64,000 nt of DNA. Origin: Methanocellales archaeon. GTDB lineage: Archaea; Halobacteriota; UBA148. The translations under genes and the position numbers were made by a program. The stretch lies in contig JAQUQR010000006.1 in the NCBI GenBank assembly GCA_028715985.1, positions 33,667-97,666 of the forward strand, written 5' to 3'. A model generated the notes under the pieces. It was not told the DNA's origin, made no database searches, and saw only the letters and a list, made by a program, of their open reading frames with translations. This document shows positions 18,301 through 27,465 of this stretch, piece by piece. Numbering within the stretch: position 1 is the first letter of the stretch; each line of letters begins with the position of its first letter.

Positions 18301-21300
18301 TCAACCTGCAAAATACTCGTTTATGGATTTTACTTCAATCTCCCCTTGGCTCTCGTTCATTTTTGCAATTGCCGATGCAGCAGCTTTCGCAGCCTGAACC
18401 GTTGTTAGATACGGAACACCAAGGTCGATACAACCCCTTCGTATTTGATAGCTGTCCTTGGAAGATTGTTTACCCGTCAGTGTATTTATCACTAGGTTCA
18501 CTGCTTGCGCATGCATCATCTCTAGGACGTTCGGCGAGCCTTCCTGAATCTTCTTCAATTTTCTCGCCTCAATCCCCCTCTGCCTGAGATAATCCACCGT
18601 GCCCTCGGTGCCAACGATGGAGATCCCAACTTTCTGCAATGTTCGCGCCACTTCCACAATCTTCTCTTTATCCTCATCACACACCGAAATGAACACCGTG
18701 CTGTTGCTATCTATTGGCAGTGGGTTATCAGCTGCTAGCTCAGCTTTGTAAAAGGCCTTATCAAATCTCCCGTTGATGCCCATCACCTCCCCTGTGCTCT
18801 TCATCTCTGGTCCGAGGATGGTGTCAACTCCCTTTAGCTTGGAGAAGGGCAAAACAACTTCCTTTACTGCTACATGTTTCACTTCTCTTTCCATGAAACT
18901 CAAATCTCTTAACCGATGCCCCAACATCACCTTAGCGGCGATCTTTGCGAGAGGTATCCCCTTTGCTTTAGCGACATAGGGTATCGTCCTGCTGGATCGC
19001 GGATTCGCTTCTAAGATATAAATCACATCCCCTTTAATCGCCATCTGGATGTTCAATAACCCTTTTATTTTCAGAGAGAGGGCTACTCTCCTTACATAGT
19101 CCTTTATTCTCTCAATCACCTCCTTGGGTAGGGATTGGGGTGGAATGACACAGCTGGAATCGCCGGAATGAACCCCCGCCTCCTCAATATGCTCCATAAT
19201 AGCACCGACCAGGGTATCCTCGCCATCAGAGACCGCATCGATGTCGACTTCGATAGCTTTTTCCAAGAATTTGTCGATGAGTACTGGTTTCTCCTTAGAT
19301 ACACGAACCGCTTCTTGCGTGTATCTTATCAAATCGTGAATGTCGTACACGATCTGCATCGCTCTGCCACCTAACACGTATGAGGGGCGAACGAGCACAG
19401 GGAAGCCTATGCGCGATGCGACCTCCTTCGCTTTCTCTAGGGAGGTTGCATAGCCACTTTCTGCTTGTGGGATGTTCAACTGCAGGAGTAATTTACTGAA
19501 TCGTTCCCGATCTTCGGCTGCATCGATACGTTCCGGATCAGTTCCCAAGATGACCGTTTTTGATCCTGTACGTTCCAGTTCCTTCTTTAGTGGAACTGCC
19601 AAGTTAACCGATGTTTGCCCACCGAATTGCACCATCACGCCCTCATAGTGCTCTTTCTCGATCACGTTCATCACGTCTTCGAGTGTCAAGGGCTCAAAGA
19701 AGAGCTTGTCTGAGGTGTCATAGTCGGTGGATACCGTTTCTGGATTGTTGTTGATAATGTGAGCCTCAACCCCCTCCTCTTTCAACGCTTTTACGGCATG
19801 CACAGTACAGTAATCAAACTCAATCCCCTGCCCTATCCTGATAGGTCCAGCTCCGATTATTAGCACCTTTTTTCTGGCAGACGACTTTAATTCACACTCA
19901 TCCTCGTAGGTCGAATAGAAGTAAGGCGTCTTTGCTTCGAATTCTGCCGCACATGTATCAACTATTTTGTACGTAGGGAAGATATCCTTCTCTTTTCTGA
20001 GATCGGCTATCTCTTCTCTGCTTTTGCCTGTTAGCTGTGCAATCCGTTCATCAGAGAAGCCCAATCTTTTTGCCTCTCGCAAATTGCCCTCGAGGTCTTT
20101 TTGTAACTTCGTCTCAAAGCGCACTATTTTATCGATCTTCCTAATGAAGAAAGGGTCGATACAGCTTAGATCCGCTATTTCAGTTAAGCTGAACCCCCTC
20201 TTCAATGCTTCATAGATGGCAAATATGCGCTCATCAGTTGGCGTTTTTAGGAGGGACTTCAACTCGTCATCGGACCAGTTGTCGAAGCTTTTGTCAATGT
20301 CCAGTGACCGTAGCGCTTTTTGCAATGCCTCTTCAAATGTCCGTCCGATCGCCATCACCTCACCGGTGCTCTTCATTGAGGTTGTCAGGGTTCTATCAGC
20401 GCTGGGGAACTTATCAAATGGCCATCGAGGTATCTTGATCACTACGTAGTCTATGGCTGGCTCGAAGGAAGCAGGCGTCTCCTTCGTTACATCATTTCTT
20501 ATCTCATCGAGCTGTAGTCCGATTGCTATCTTTGCTGCCACTCTGGCGATGGGATATCCCGTTGCCTTTGATGCGAGTGCAGAGGACCTCGAAACACGGG
20601 GATTGACCTCTATCACTCTGTAAGAGCCCTCTTTCAATGCGAATTGTATGTTGCAGCCGCCTTCGAGTTTTAACTCGCGTATGATCTTTATGGCAGCGGA
20701 TCGCAACATTTGGTGCTCCTCATCGGTCAATGTCTGGGATGGTGTGACAACGATTGACTCCCCGGTATGTATGCCGGTTGGATCCACGTTCTCCATATTA
20801 CAAATCGTAATGCAGGTATCCTTCGCATCGCGCATCACTTCGTATTCGATCTCCTTCCAGCCCAGCACGCTCTCTTCGAGTAGAACCTGACGAATCCTCG
20901 ATACATGGAGCCCGTAGGAAACGATCTCTCTTAACTCCTCTGTCGTCCTTGCTATACCGCCTCCAGTGCCCCCAAGGGTGTACGATGGCCTGACAATGAG
21001 TGGTAACCCGAGTTCGGTGGCTACGGCTTCAGCCTCCTCGATAGAGGTAACGGTGAATCCGCGCGGAACAGGCTCTTCTATGCGTTCCATTGTTTGCTTG
21101 AATCGCTCGCGGTCTTCTGCATTGTAAATTGCTTCCAAGGGTGTGCCCAGCACTTGTACGTTATATTTGGATAGAATGCCTGCTTCTGCCAGCTCTGCTG
21201 TTATGTTTAACCCTGTTTGACCACCGAAACCCGCTAAAATGCCATCGGGCAGCTCTTTTTCGATAATCTTCGCCACGACATCGGTTATCAATGGCTCGAT

Positions 21301-21495
21301 GTATATCACATCAGCCATCTCGAAATCAGTCATGATGGTTGCAGGATTAGAATTGACTAGGACTACTCGAACGCCTTCCTCTCTTAACGCTCTGCAGGCT
21401 TGAGAGCCAGAGAAATCAAATTCGGCAGCTTGGCCTATTTGGATTGGGCCTGATCCGATTAGCAGCACTTTCTTGATACTCTCTGATTTAGGCAT
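18301..21495 (-). CDS. carB: Carbamoyl phosphate synthase large subunit
   Basis: Synthetase subunit with 1064 residues, the usual full length. Two homologous ATP-grasp halves are visible (first: SGPIQIGQAAEFD, RPSYTLGGTGGG; second: GAGPIRIGQGIEFD, RPSYVLGGRAMQ), joined by an oligomerisation region, and a C-terminal allosteric MGS-like domain ending in IKSINEYFAG-type sequence. ATG at 21495 has GGGAGAGCTA in front. A TATA box lies about 45 bases upstream. Second base of the two-gene unit carB-carA. Confidence 0.97.
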   Translation of the reverse strand: MPKSESIKKVLLIGSGPIQIGQAAEFDFSGSQACRALREEGVRVVLVNSNPATIMTDFEMADVIYIEPLITDVVAKIIEKELPDGILAGFGGQTGLNITAELAEAGILSKYNVQVLGTPLEAIYNAEDRERFKQTMERIEEPVPRGFTVTSIEEAEAVATELGLPLIVRPSYTLGGTGGGIARTTEELREIVSYGLHVSRIRQVLLEESVLGWKEIEYEVMRDAKDTCITICNMENVDPTGIHTGESIVVTPSQTLTDEEHQMLRSAAIKIIRELKLEGGCNIQFALKEGSYRVIEVNPRVSRSSALASKATGYPIARVAAKIAIGLQLDEIRNDVTKETPASFEPAIDYVVIKIPRWPFDKFPSADRTLTTSMKSTGEVMAIGRTFEEALQKALRSLDIDKSFDNWSDDELKSLLKTPTDERIFAIYEALKRGFSLTEIADLSCIDPFFIRKIDKIVRFETKLQKDLEGNLREAKRLGFSDERIAQLTGKSREEIADLRKEKDIFPTYKIVDTCAAEFEAKTPYFYSTYEDECELKSSARKKVLIIGAGPIRIGQGIEFDYCTVHAVKALKEEGVEAHIINNNPETVSTDYDTSDKLFFEPLTLEDVMNVIEKEHYEGVMVQFGGQTSVNLAVPLKKELERTGSKTVILGTDPERIDAAEDRERFSKLLLQLNIPQAESGYATSLEKAKEVASRIGFPVLVRPSYVLGGRAMQIVYDIHDLIRYTQEAVRVSKEKPVLIDKFLEKAIEVDIDAVSDGEDTLVGAIMEHIEEAGVHSGDSSCVIPPQSLPKEVIERIKDYVRRVALSLKIKGLLNIQMAIKGDVIYILEANPRSSRTIPYVAKAKGIPLAKIAAKVMLGHRLRDLSFMEREVKHVAVKEVVLPFSKLKGVDTILGPEMKSTGEVMGINGRFDKAFYKAELAADNPLPIDSNSTVFISVCDEDKEKIVEVARTLQKVGISIVGTEGTVDYLRQRGIEARKLKKIQEGSPNVLEMMHAQAVNLVINTLTGKQSSKDSYQIRRGCIDLGVPYLTTVQAAKAAASAIAKMNESQGEIEVKSINEYFAG

Positions 21496-21538
21496 TAGCT
21501 CTCCCTTTATTTTGGCTTCCAGTCGGGAATTGTCATGT

Positions 21539-21550
21539 CATATATAAAAG
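21539..21550 (-). promoter_or_regulatory. TATA box of carBA
   Basis: On the minus strand CTTTTATATATG lies ~45 bases upstream of the carB start, with purine-rich sequence before it, in the 75-base gap between carB and glnK. This is a good match to an archaeal TATA element and would give a leader of about 15-20 bases. Confidence 0.55.
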
Positions 21551-21570
21551 TTTAAAGGAAAAGAAAAAAC

Positions 21571-21927
<357 letters not shown>

Positions 21928-23130
21928 TTAACTATTATACGCCCCCTCTCCATGCTGTGAGAGATCTAAACCTACGTATTCTTCCTCTTCTGTAACCCGT
22001 AACCCAATCGTTATGTCTACGATTTTAGCGAGTAAAAACGTCAGAACGAAAGCGTAGATAATTGCCGCTCCAGCACCAATTATCTGGACAGTGAATTGGC
22101 CTATATTCCCGTCAAGTAAACCCGAACATCCACATATCAATTCAGTTGCAAATATTCCCGTAGCTAGTGCACCCCATAGCCCGCCAACTCCATGTATCGC
22201 CCATGCATCAAGGCTTTCATCAAGCCCTATCTTTATTCTGAAAAGCATTGCCTTGTAGCAGATGACCCCTGCGACCAGTCCGATCGCTATGGCGGACATT
22301 GGTGTAACAAATCCTGCTGCCGGTGTAATCGCAACGAGTCCAGCAATAGCGCCACTCACCATGCCCAATGAGCTTGGCTTTCCTTGCATCCAGTTTGCAG
22401 CCATCCCGCCAAGTGCTCCTGCAGCAGCAGAAGTGTTTGTGACTACCAATGCATTGGCTGCGAGTCCATTTGCAGCTAAGGCACTACCTCCGTTAAAGCC
22501 GAACCAACCGAACCAGAGCAAGGCTGCACCTAGGAGTGTTAGGGGTATGCTATGGGGTTCCATTGCCCCCTCTCCAAACCCGCGTCTTTTGCCGATGACA
22601 AGTGCTAAGGCCAAAGCAGAGAAACCCGAGCTTATGTGTACGACCGTACCTCCAGCAAAATCCAATGCACCAATTTGAGCAAGCCATCCACCCCCCCAGA
22701 CCCAATGAGCAAGCGGGTCGTAAACGAGCGTTGTCCAGAGTAAACCAAAGATCATGAATGCACTCATCCTCACTCGTTCAGCCATTGTACTGGTTAGGAT
22801 TGCCAGCGTTACTGCAGCAAAAGCGAGTTGGAATGCCATGAACGCTAAGTGTGGAATCGTCAAATTTCCGCAGTCCATGCCTACATTCATCAATCCAAGA
22901 AATCCAAGGCCGCCTATAACTCCTGCTATGTCAGAGCCGAAGGATAGGCTGTAGCCTACGAGAACCCACTGAATACTGATTAGCGCAAGAGCCGCAAAAG
23001 AAAGGGAAAGCATTGACACCACATTTTTCTTGCGAACCATCCCACCATAGAACAACCCAACACCGGGTGTCATCAAAACGACTAAGGCTGTCGAGACGAG
23101 TATCCACGCCGTATCTCCACTGTCCAGCAT
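21928..23130 (-). CDS. amt: Ammonium transporter
   Basis: Eleven-helix ammonium channel of the Amt/MEP/Rh family, 400 residues. Conserved features include [18 protein letters not shown] at the N-terminus, the [17 protein letters not shown] motif (here [18 protein letters not shown], containing the first pore histidine) and [15 protein letters not shown] (second pore histidine near AIHGVGG). The first gene of an amt-glnK pair; the upstream 275 bases contain its promoter and a 10-base palindrome AAGAGCTCTT at 23186-23195 that may be a coincidence. Confidence 0.96.
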   Translation of the reverse strand: MLDSGDTAWILVSTALVVLMTPGVGLFYGGMVRKKNVVSMLSLSFAALALISIQWVLVGYSLSFGSDIAGVIGGLGFLGLMNVGMDCGNLTIPHLAFMAFQLAFAAVTLAILTSTMAERVRMSAFMIFGLLWTTLVYDPLAHWVWGGGWLAQIGALDFAGGTVVHISSGFSALALALVIGKRRGFGEGAMEPHSIPLTLLGAALLWFGWFGFNGGSALAANGLAANALVVTNTSAAAGALGGMAANWMQGKPSSLGMVSGAIAGLVAITPAAGFVTPMSAIAIGLVAGVICYKAMLFRIKIGLDESLDAWAIHGVGGLWGALATGIFATELICGCSGLLDGNIGQFTVQIIGAGAAIIYAFVLTFLLAKIVDITIGLRVTEEEEYVGLDLSQHGEGAYNS

Positions 23131-23405
23131 TTTTTACGGGTCACCTCTGTTTCATTTTTATCATATTCCTTACAATTTGATTATGAAGAGCTCTTAAAAT
23201 GCTATTTGAGAAATCAACCTAACAATTAAGAAAAAATATGATATTTACTGCATCATTCTATTTGTACTTCTTATGTTAACTCTGTCTATACATTAGGACA
23301 TGGTCTTTTTGGGTTTCATCGATAATGGGAGAAGCCTTCAATCTTGTAATACGATGATAAAGCTTATTAGCAAGAACTAAATGAATAGTTTAAATGGAGG
23401 TGCTT

Positions 23406-23783
23406 ATGTCATACGATTGGGGGCCACACTATATTGTTCCTTCAAGGGGTTTGAAAATCTATTCTGGAAATGTTTTACTGCGAGAATATTTTGATGAGGA
23501 CTTGCTACAAAAGGAGTTAAAATCTTTGGATATCCCTGGACCAGTCGTGAAGGTAACCAATCCCTGGTACTATCGCAAGAAGAACACGAATACTTGGATT
23601 AAGATTGGTGAGTCAGACGATAAGGAACAGAATTTCCCCACCAACTGGGATACAACCGATTTAGAAAACGGTCAATATGAGGTAATGGGACTAATGCACG
23701 TCTTTGCCAGAAAGGGTATTGATGATATAGTAGCAATTGCCGGTCAGAATATAGTGGAAGTTACTGTTGAAAATTTTAAATAA
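23406..23783 (+). CDS. Small beta-rich protein, unknown
   Basis: 125 residues beginning MSYDWGPHYIVPSRG. The start at 23406 is set by GGAGGTG five bases upstream. There is no signal peptide or membrane segment. Alternating hydrophobic strands (VVKVTNPWYYRKKN, TWIKIG, GQYEVMGLMHVFA, NIVEVTVENF) suggest one immunoglobulin-like beta sandwich. It stands alone on the plus strand between amt and the CRISPR patch, where accessory genes begin. Function unknown. Confidence 0.6.
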   Translation: MSYDWGPHYIVPSRGLKIYSGNVLLREYFDEDLLQKELKSLDIPGPVVKVTNPWYYRKKNTNTWIKIGESDDKEQNFPTNWDTTDLENGQYEVMGLMHVFARKGIDDIVAIAGQNIVEVTVENFK

Positions 23784-24482
23784 CTGTGATTCTAATGTAG
23801 TCCATCGTTTCTGGGTGGATTAGCATATGCCAGTTGTGGTTGGTCAGGCTTTTGTAACGATGTGATGTGTCCTGTCCAGTTGGCTTTGAACGCCCAAAAG
23901 GGATCAGCCTGGTTCCGTTTATGCAATGCTGGGCAGCAATGCTGAGAGCATGATGGGTGAACAGGTCGAATCCTCAGGTCATTTCAACGTTTTAAAAGTG
24001 GAAACGACGCTGAAGGTGCATTTTGTGCACCCTAGAGTTATTTCAAGTTCTACAACTAAAAATTTACAGAAAATAAATTCCGTCCAAAATGTAAGAACAA
24101 ATACATGGTTCTTCAAGACAGAAATGGAGTGCTGTGGTGGGTGTGTGCCGATGCTGGATACTGTGGCAATTGTATGGAAGTAACCGAAGAAGAAATTTTG
24201 AGAAATGGTTATACGTGAACTAACAAACATCAATTTAAAGCCGCTAATGAAAGTAATACCATTCGAAAAAGTAATTTCATTTTAAATAAACAATCAACAT
24301 CAAATAATGCCACTGCTTCTATGGTGTGGTGTTGGGATGGATTAGTTATCTAAGAGAAGCGTTATAGGGGTTGTACTGTAGACTTTCTAGTTTGTCATTT
24401 AAACGAGATTATATGTCCCTAGGACAATATCTTTCCACCACTGCATTTTAAACAGAACCGTCGAAACTCTCCTTAGCCAGGT
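23784..24482. other. Gene-poor accessory stretch upstream of the CRISPR array
   Basis: About 700 bases with no convincing full-length gene. It holds a perfect hairpin (ggtgca-ttttg-tgcacc, 24015-24031), a short Cys-containing reading frame annotated separately at 24105-24218, and an AT-rich run before the first repeat that could act as a CRISPR leader. The rest gives no recognisable signal. Confidence 0.5.
24105..24218 (+). pseudogene. Short Cys-rich peptide or gene remnant
   Basis: A 37-codon frame MVLQDRNGVLWWVCADAG continuing into YCGNCMEVTEEEILRNGYT. The pattern C-x5-C-x2-C plus an upstream in-frame Cys (RPKCKNKY, no start codon) resembles half of a zinc-ribbon. No ribosome-binding site is visible and the frame is closed upstream by TAA at 24057-24059. 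I read it as the tail of a decayed gene; a genuine small protein is possible. Confidence 0.35.
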
Positions 24483-24788
24483 TTGTGAAAAAGTCTAATA
24501 AAATAAGGATTGAAACCCCATTCGCAATGGAAACAACAAGGCATATCTTTAAGAAGTTGCAAAAAGTCTAATAAAACGAGGATTGAAATCAAATTCAGGA
24601 AACTCCAAAAGAGTTTAAACAAAAAGCTAAAATCAGACCATAGTGGGATTGAAATAACTGGGAGGATAACTATGTCAATAAAGGCCTTCTTGGCTAAAAT
24701 CAGACCATAGTGGGATTGAAATGAAGCTGAAAGGATATTAAATAAAAGATAGAACAAAGCTAAAATCAGACCATAGTGGGATTGAAAT
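24483..24788 (+). CRISPR. Short CRISPR array with two different repeat types, no cas genes
   Basis: Five repeats and four spacers. Type A repeats (34 bases, around AAAAAGTCTAATAAAA then AAGGATTGAAAC) are at 24483-24516 (degenerate 5' end) and 24556-24589. Type B repeats, 30 bases, are identical at 24626-24655, 24693-24722 and 24759-24788 (starting GCTAAAATCAGACC, ending GTGGGATTGAAAT). All end in ATTGAAA(C/T), the standard 3' end of many archaeal type I/III repeats, which sets the plus orientation. Spacers are 39, 36, 37 and 36 bases. No cas gene lies in the window. Having two repeat families in register in one array suggests fusion of two arrays. Confidence 0.85.
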
Positions 24789-25019
24789 GCCGTTGCCGAT
24801 GTCAAGGTCAATCGGGTACGCCTTGCTGTCGGCCAGGACTCTCAGAGAGCCAATGGCCTTGACCGCCTCAATAGTGTCGAAGTGAGCGGAGAGGTTAAAC
24901 TCCGTCGGTGTCAGCTTCTCGTAGTCGGGGAAAGTCCCTGGAACGGCTGCCCACTTATAGCGGATTAGCTCCGTATCAATGGTCAGTGCTGGTATGTGGG
25001 TGGTATTGTCAAAGCTATT
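24789..25019 (-). pseudogene. Truncated DnaN-like (bacterial sliding clamp) fragment
   Basis: The minus strand encodes a fragment with the sliding-clamp-like segment ELIRYKWAAVPGTFPDYEKL and the following THFD-type stretch SAHFDTIEAVKAIGSLRVL, then SKAYPIDLDIGNG, where it stops matching exactly at the last CRISPR repeat. This resembles the domain 2-3 junction of bacterial DNA polymerase III beta subunit (G-x-FPDY-x-x-L-x-P). No start or stop of such a gene exists here and the reading frame merely runs on into repeat sequence. Archaea use PCNA instead, so the fragment is probably of bacterial or phage origin. Family assignment is from pattern memory. Confidence 0.5.
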
Positions 25020-25141
25020 AAGTTCAAGCCTGGGTTGACAAGGTGGCAACAAGGCGGTAGAATTTTGCAACCAATACAATGGCATAAAAATCAATGGTTA
25101 GGCATTTTGTAAAAAATGTAAACTCTGGCAAGGAGGCTAAA

Positions 25142-25726
25142 ATGAGGATATTTGATTGGCTATTCAAAAAGAGAAGTAGTGAAGAGCAGAAACTGGCGAA
25201 ACTGAAAGCCCGCTCCCACAAGGAGGGTATATCGTCGAAAGAGAGGGATACCATATTCCAGCAGTTGGCGGACCTGTACTTGAACGGCAAACGGACACTC
25301 ATTTGCGCGGAGGCCTTGCAGGAGCTGGTTTTGCAATTGGAGCGTCTGATACAGTTGCCCGAAGTTAGCGGTGTCTCCGCTACCGTGATGAACGCCCTTG
25401 TCAAAGCACTTGCAGACACGACTCCAAACAATAAAATCGGATCAAGCCTGGCTGATTGGCTGGCCGAGGAACTGGGATTCGCCGCTCGCCATGGCAAACG
25501 TCCGTTCCTTGATACGCTTGCCTTTTCGAAAGGATCTGATGCACTTATAGCCACGCTGTCGGAGCGTCTGCGCGATCGCTCCAGCCGAAAGCGTTCCTAC
25601 GTTATGATCTTTCTGTGTGAGCTTCGCGACGAACGCTGTCGGTCCATATTGACAGAGCTGGCGCAGGATGAGGATGATCTGGTTGCTGGCAACGCCAAAC
25701 TGGGCCTCTCTAAACTTCCATCATAG
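25142..25726 (+). CDS. Orphan alpha-helical protein, HEAT-like
   Basis: 194 residues starting MRIFDWLFKKRSSEEQ; AAGGAGGCTAAA precedes the ATG at 25142, a strong ribosome-binding site. It is soluble and mostly helical; the C-terminus (RSYVMIFLCELRDERCRSIL then ELAQDEDDLVAGNAKLGLSK) looks like one HEAT/armadillo-type repeat pair. GC content is higher than the flanking archaeal genes. It lies between the CRISPR array and a solitary type A repeat, beside the DnaN-like fragment, so I infer foreign origin. Function unknown. Confidence 0.6.
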   Translation: MRIFDWLFKKRSSEEQKLAKLKARSHKEGISSKERDTIFQQLADLYLNGKRTLICAEALQELVLQLERLIQLPEVSGVSATVMNALVKALADTTPNNKIGSSLADWLAEELGFAARHGKRPFLDTLAFSKGSDALIATLSERLRDRSSRKRSYVMIFLCELRDERCRSILTELAQDEDDLVAGNAKLGLSKLPS

Positions 25727-25879
25727 AGGGATCAAGACTCATTATCCCTCTCAAGGCTCATTCAAAGCCAGCATAATAAGGGGCAGAGATTTATCTTTCA
25801 GTTAAGGCGATATTTTGCCTAACCACTCGTTCCAAGCGACACCAAGGGGCGCTCTTCCCTGAGCCTTGGCTTGCTTCCA

Positions 25880-25915
25880 ATTGCAAAAAAAGCCTAATAA
25901 AACAAGGATTGAAAC
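25880..25915 (+). repeat. Solitary type A CRISPR repeat
   Basis: A single copy of the type A repeat (attgcaaaaaaagcc then taataaaacaaggattgaaac), matching the array copies at 24483 and 24556 apart from one extra A and one C/T change. It sits 30 bases from the 3' end of the AMP phosphorylase gene and closes the ~1.4-kb patch opened by the array. No second copy follows within 100 bases. Confidence 0.75.
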
Positions 25916-25944
25916 TAATAAAAGGATGATACCCCTTTATCGAT

Positions 25945-27465
25945 TTACCCAACAACCTCTCCTAAAATCATCCCTTCAACTCTTATTGGCTGGAGTTTGC
26001 TGGCGAGTGTCTTTGCATCATCGAGCTTTCTCTTGTTCTCAGCGTAGATTGTGAGTAAAGCCTCCCCTTTTTCGGCCCCTTCACCCTTTTTGAATCCTAA
26101 CACGATCCCTGCCCCTTTATCTTTTGGAGAGCCTGCTGACCTTGCAATCTTGACGATCGCTCTGTTGTTTATTGCCTCAATATAGCCATCCTTTGGCGAG
26201 GGCAATTCATAAGTGTACTTTCCAGGCATGATATCCTCGGCCTTTATATCTGGATCTCCACCCTGGGCCTCGATAATCTCCTTGAACTTCTTCAAAGCCT
26301 TCCCTGACTCCAAAGTTTTCTTCGCAAGCTCTAGTCCTCTATCTGGGCGTGCCATTCCTCCAAGCTCAAGAAGTATCCCTGCGAGACTCAATGCCTTCTC
26401 AATGAGACTGTTCGGCTCTTTCGCTCCTTCAAGGACTGACAGAACCTCCCGAATTTCCAAGGCTGGGCCGACTGCCCTTCCGACAGGTTGCCCTCCATAG
26501 GTGATAGCACACCTTGTTTTCACACCTATACGTTCCCCGAGTATTATGAAATCTCTAGCTAGTGACTTTGCCTCCTCGCTTGTTGTGATCTTTGCCCCCT
26601 CTCCCATGGGGATATCTATGACACAGTACTCTGCCCCAACGGCCTTTTTCTTTGCCATAACAGATGCTAAAACCTGCCCATGGGGATCAAGGGATAGTGG
26701 GTATTCGACCCTAATTATGGCATCATCTACCGGTGCAAGGTTCATTCCACCCCCCCACACCAACGCTCCACCAACTTTTTGTGCAATCCTTTTAATTGAT
26801 TGCCCACCATGCTCCACATTACACACCACTTCCATAATGTCAGCGGTGCCGGCAGCAGAACTTATTGCCCTCGATGATGTTTTCGGGATTGTGAGCCCAT
26901 TAGCAGCGACAATTGAAACCGTGATTGGCGCATACTTGTTTCCAGGTACGCCTCCTATGCTATGAACATCGAGAATCGGAGAGCTTTCCCATTCCAGTGT
27001 TTCGCCTGTTCTGACCATGGCCGTTGTAAGCCAGGTAATCTCATCCATGCTCATTCCATTTATCTGAACTGCTGTAGTGTAGGCGGCAAGCTCAATATCT
27101 GAAAGTTTGCCCAACGCAATATCCTCAACGATTGTATTGATCTCCTCTTGGCTCCAAGCATTGCCGTAGATCTTTTTCCTGACAAAGTCTATGGAGGCCG
27201 GGCGAGATGTGGGAACGATATGAACTTTTTCCCCCTCCTTCAAATCCCTCCACAATTCGATAAAAGCTCCCGCCTCTCCTTTGCTAACCAATGTATCAGT
27301 AATGTTAACCACTGCTGACTGGCTTTCCCCTTTACCATGGACTACCTTTACCCTATCTTGAGTACGCAATCCTAACTCCTCTGCATCCTCTTTGTTTAAT
27401 AGCACCTCATGCGCTCCCTTGAGAATGTCTATCCTTTTCACCTTGTAAGGGGCTTTATTTTCCAT
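25945..27465 (-). CDS. deoA: AMP phosphorylase
   Basis: Phosphorolysis of AMP to adenine and ribose 1,5-bisphosphate, first step of the archaeal AMP pathway. Start MENKAPYKVKRIDI (27465) overlaps the rbcL stop by 11 bases with GGAGTGAGCTTT upstream; 506 residues, the normal length for the family (about 500, longer than bacterial thymidine phosphorylase because of the ~80-residue N-terminal domain). Signatures include KTSSRAISSAAGTADIMEVV (thymidine/AMP phosphorylase motif), and glycine-rich phosphate sites SIGGVPGNKY. Last gene of the three-gene AMP operon. Confidence 0.95.
   Translation of the reverse strand: MENKAPYKVKRIDILKGAHEVLLNKEDAEELGLRTQDRVKVVHGKGESQSAVVNITDTLVSKGEAGAFIELWRDLKEGEKVHIVPTSRPASIDFVRKKIYGNAWSQEEINTIVEDIALGKLSDIELAAYTTAVQINGMSMDEITWLTTAMVRTGETLEWESSPILDVHSIGGVPGNKYAPITVSIVAANGLTIPKTSSRAISSAAGTADIMEVVCNVEHGGQSIKRIAQKVGGALVWGGGMNLAPVDDAIIRVEYPLSLDPHGQVLASVMAKKKAVGAEYCVIDIPMGEGAKITTSEEAKSLARDFIILGERIGVKTRCAITYGGQPVGRAVGPALEIREVLSVLEGAKEPNSLIEKALSLAGILLELGGMARPDRGLELAKKTLESGKALKKFKEIIEAQGGDPDIKAEDIMPGKYTYELPSPKDGYIEAINNRAIVKIARSAGSPKDKGAGIVLGFKKGEGAEKGEALLTIYAENKRKLDDAKTLASKLQPIRVEGMILGEVVG

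Noticed and set aside
23186..23195. Palindrome AAGAGCTCTT before amt as a nitrogen operator
   Set aside because: A 10-base palindrome is expected by chance at this scale and it does not match the NrpR GGAA-N6-TTCC pattern.
23926..24183. 85-codon plus-strand frame
   Set aside because: No ribosome-binding site, no family signal, and the Cys-rich frame on another phase at 24105 is more protein-like.
24738..25094. Minus-strand frame of 118 codons as a complete gene
   Set aside because: Its C-terminal 20 codons are CRISPR repeat and spacer; only the middle part is DnaN-like, so I call it a truncated fragment.
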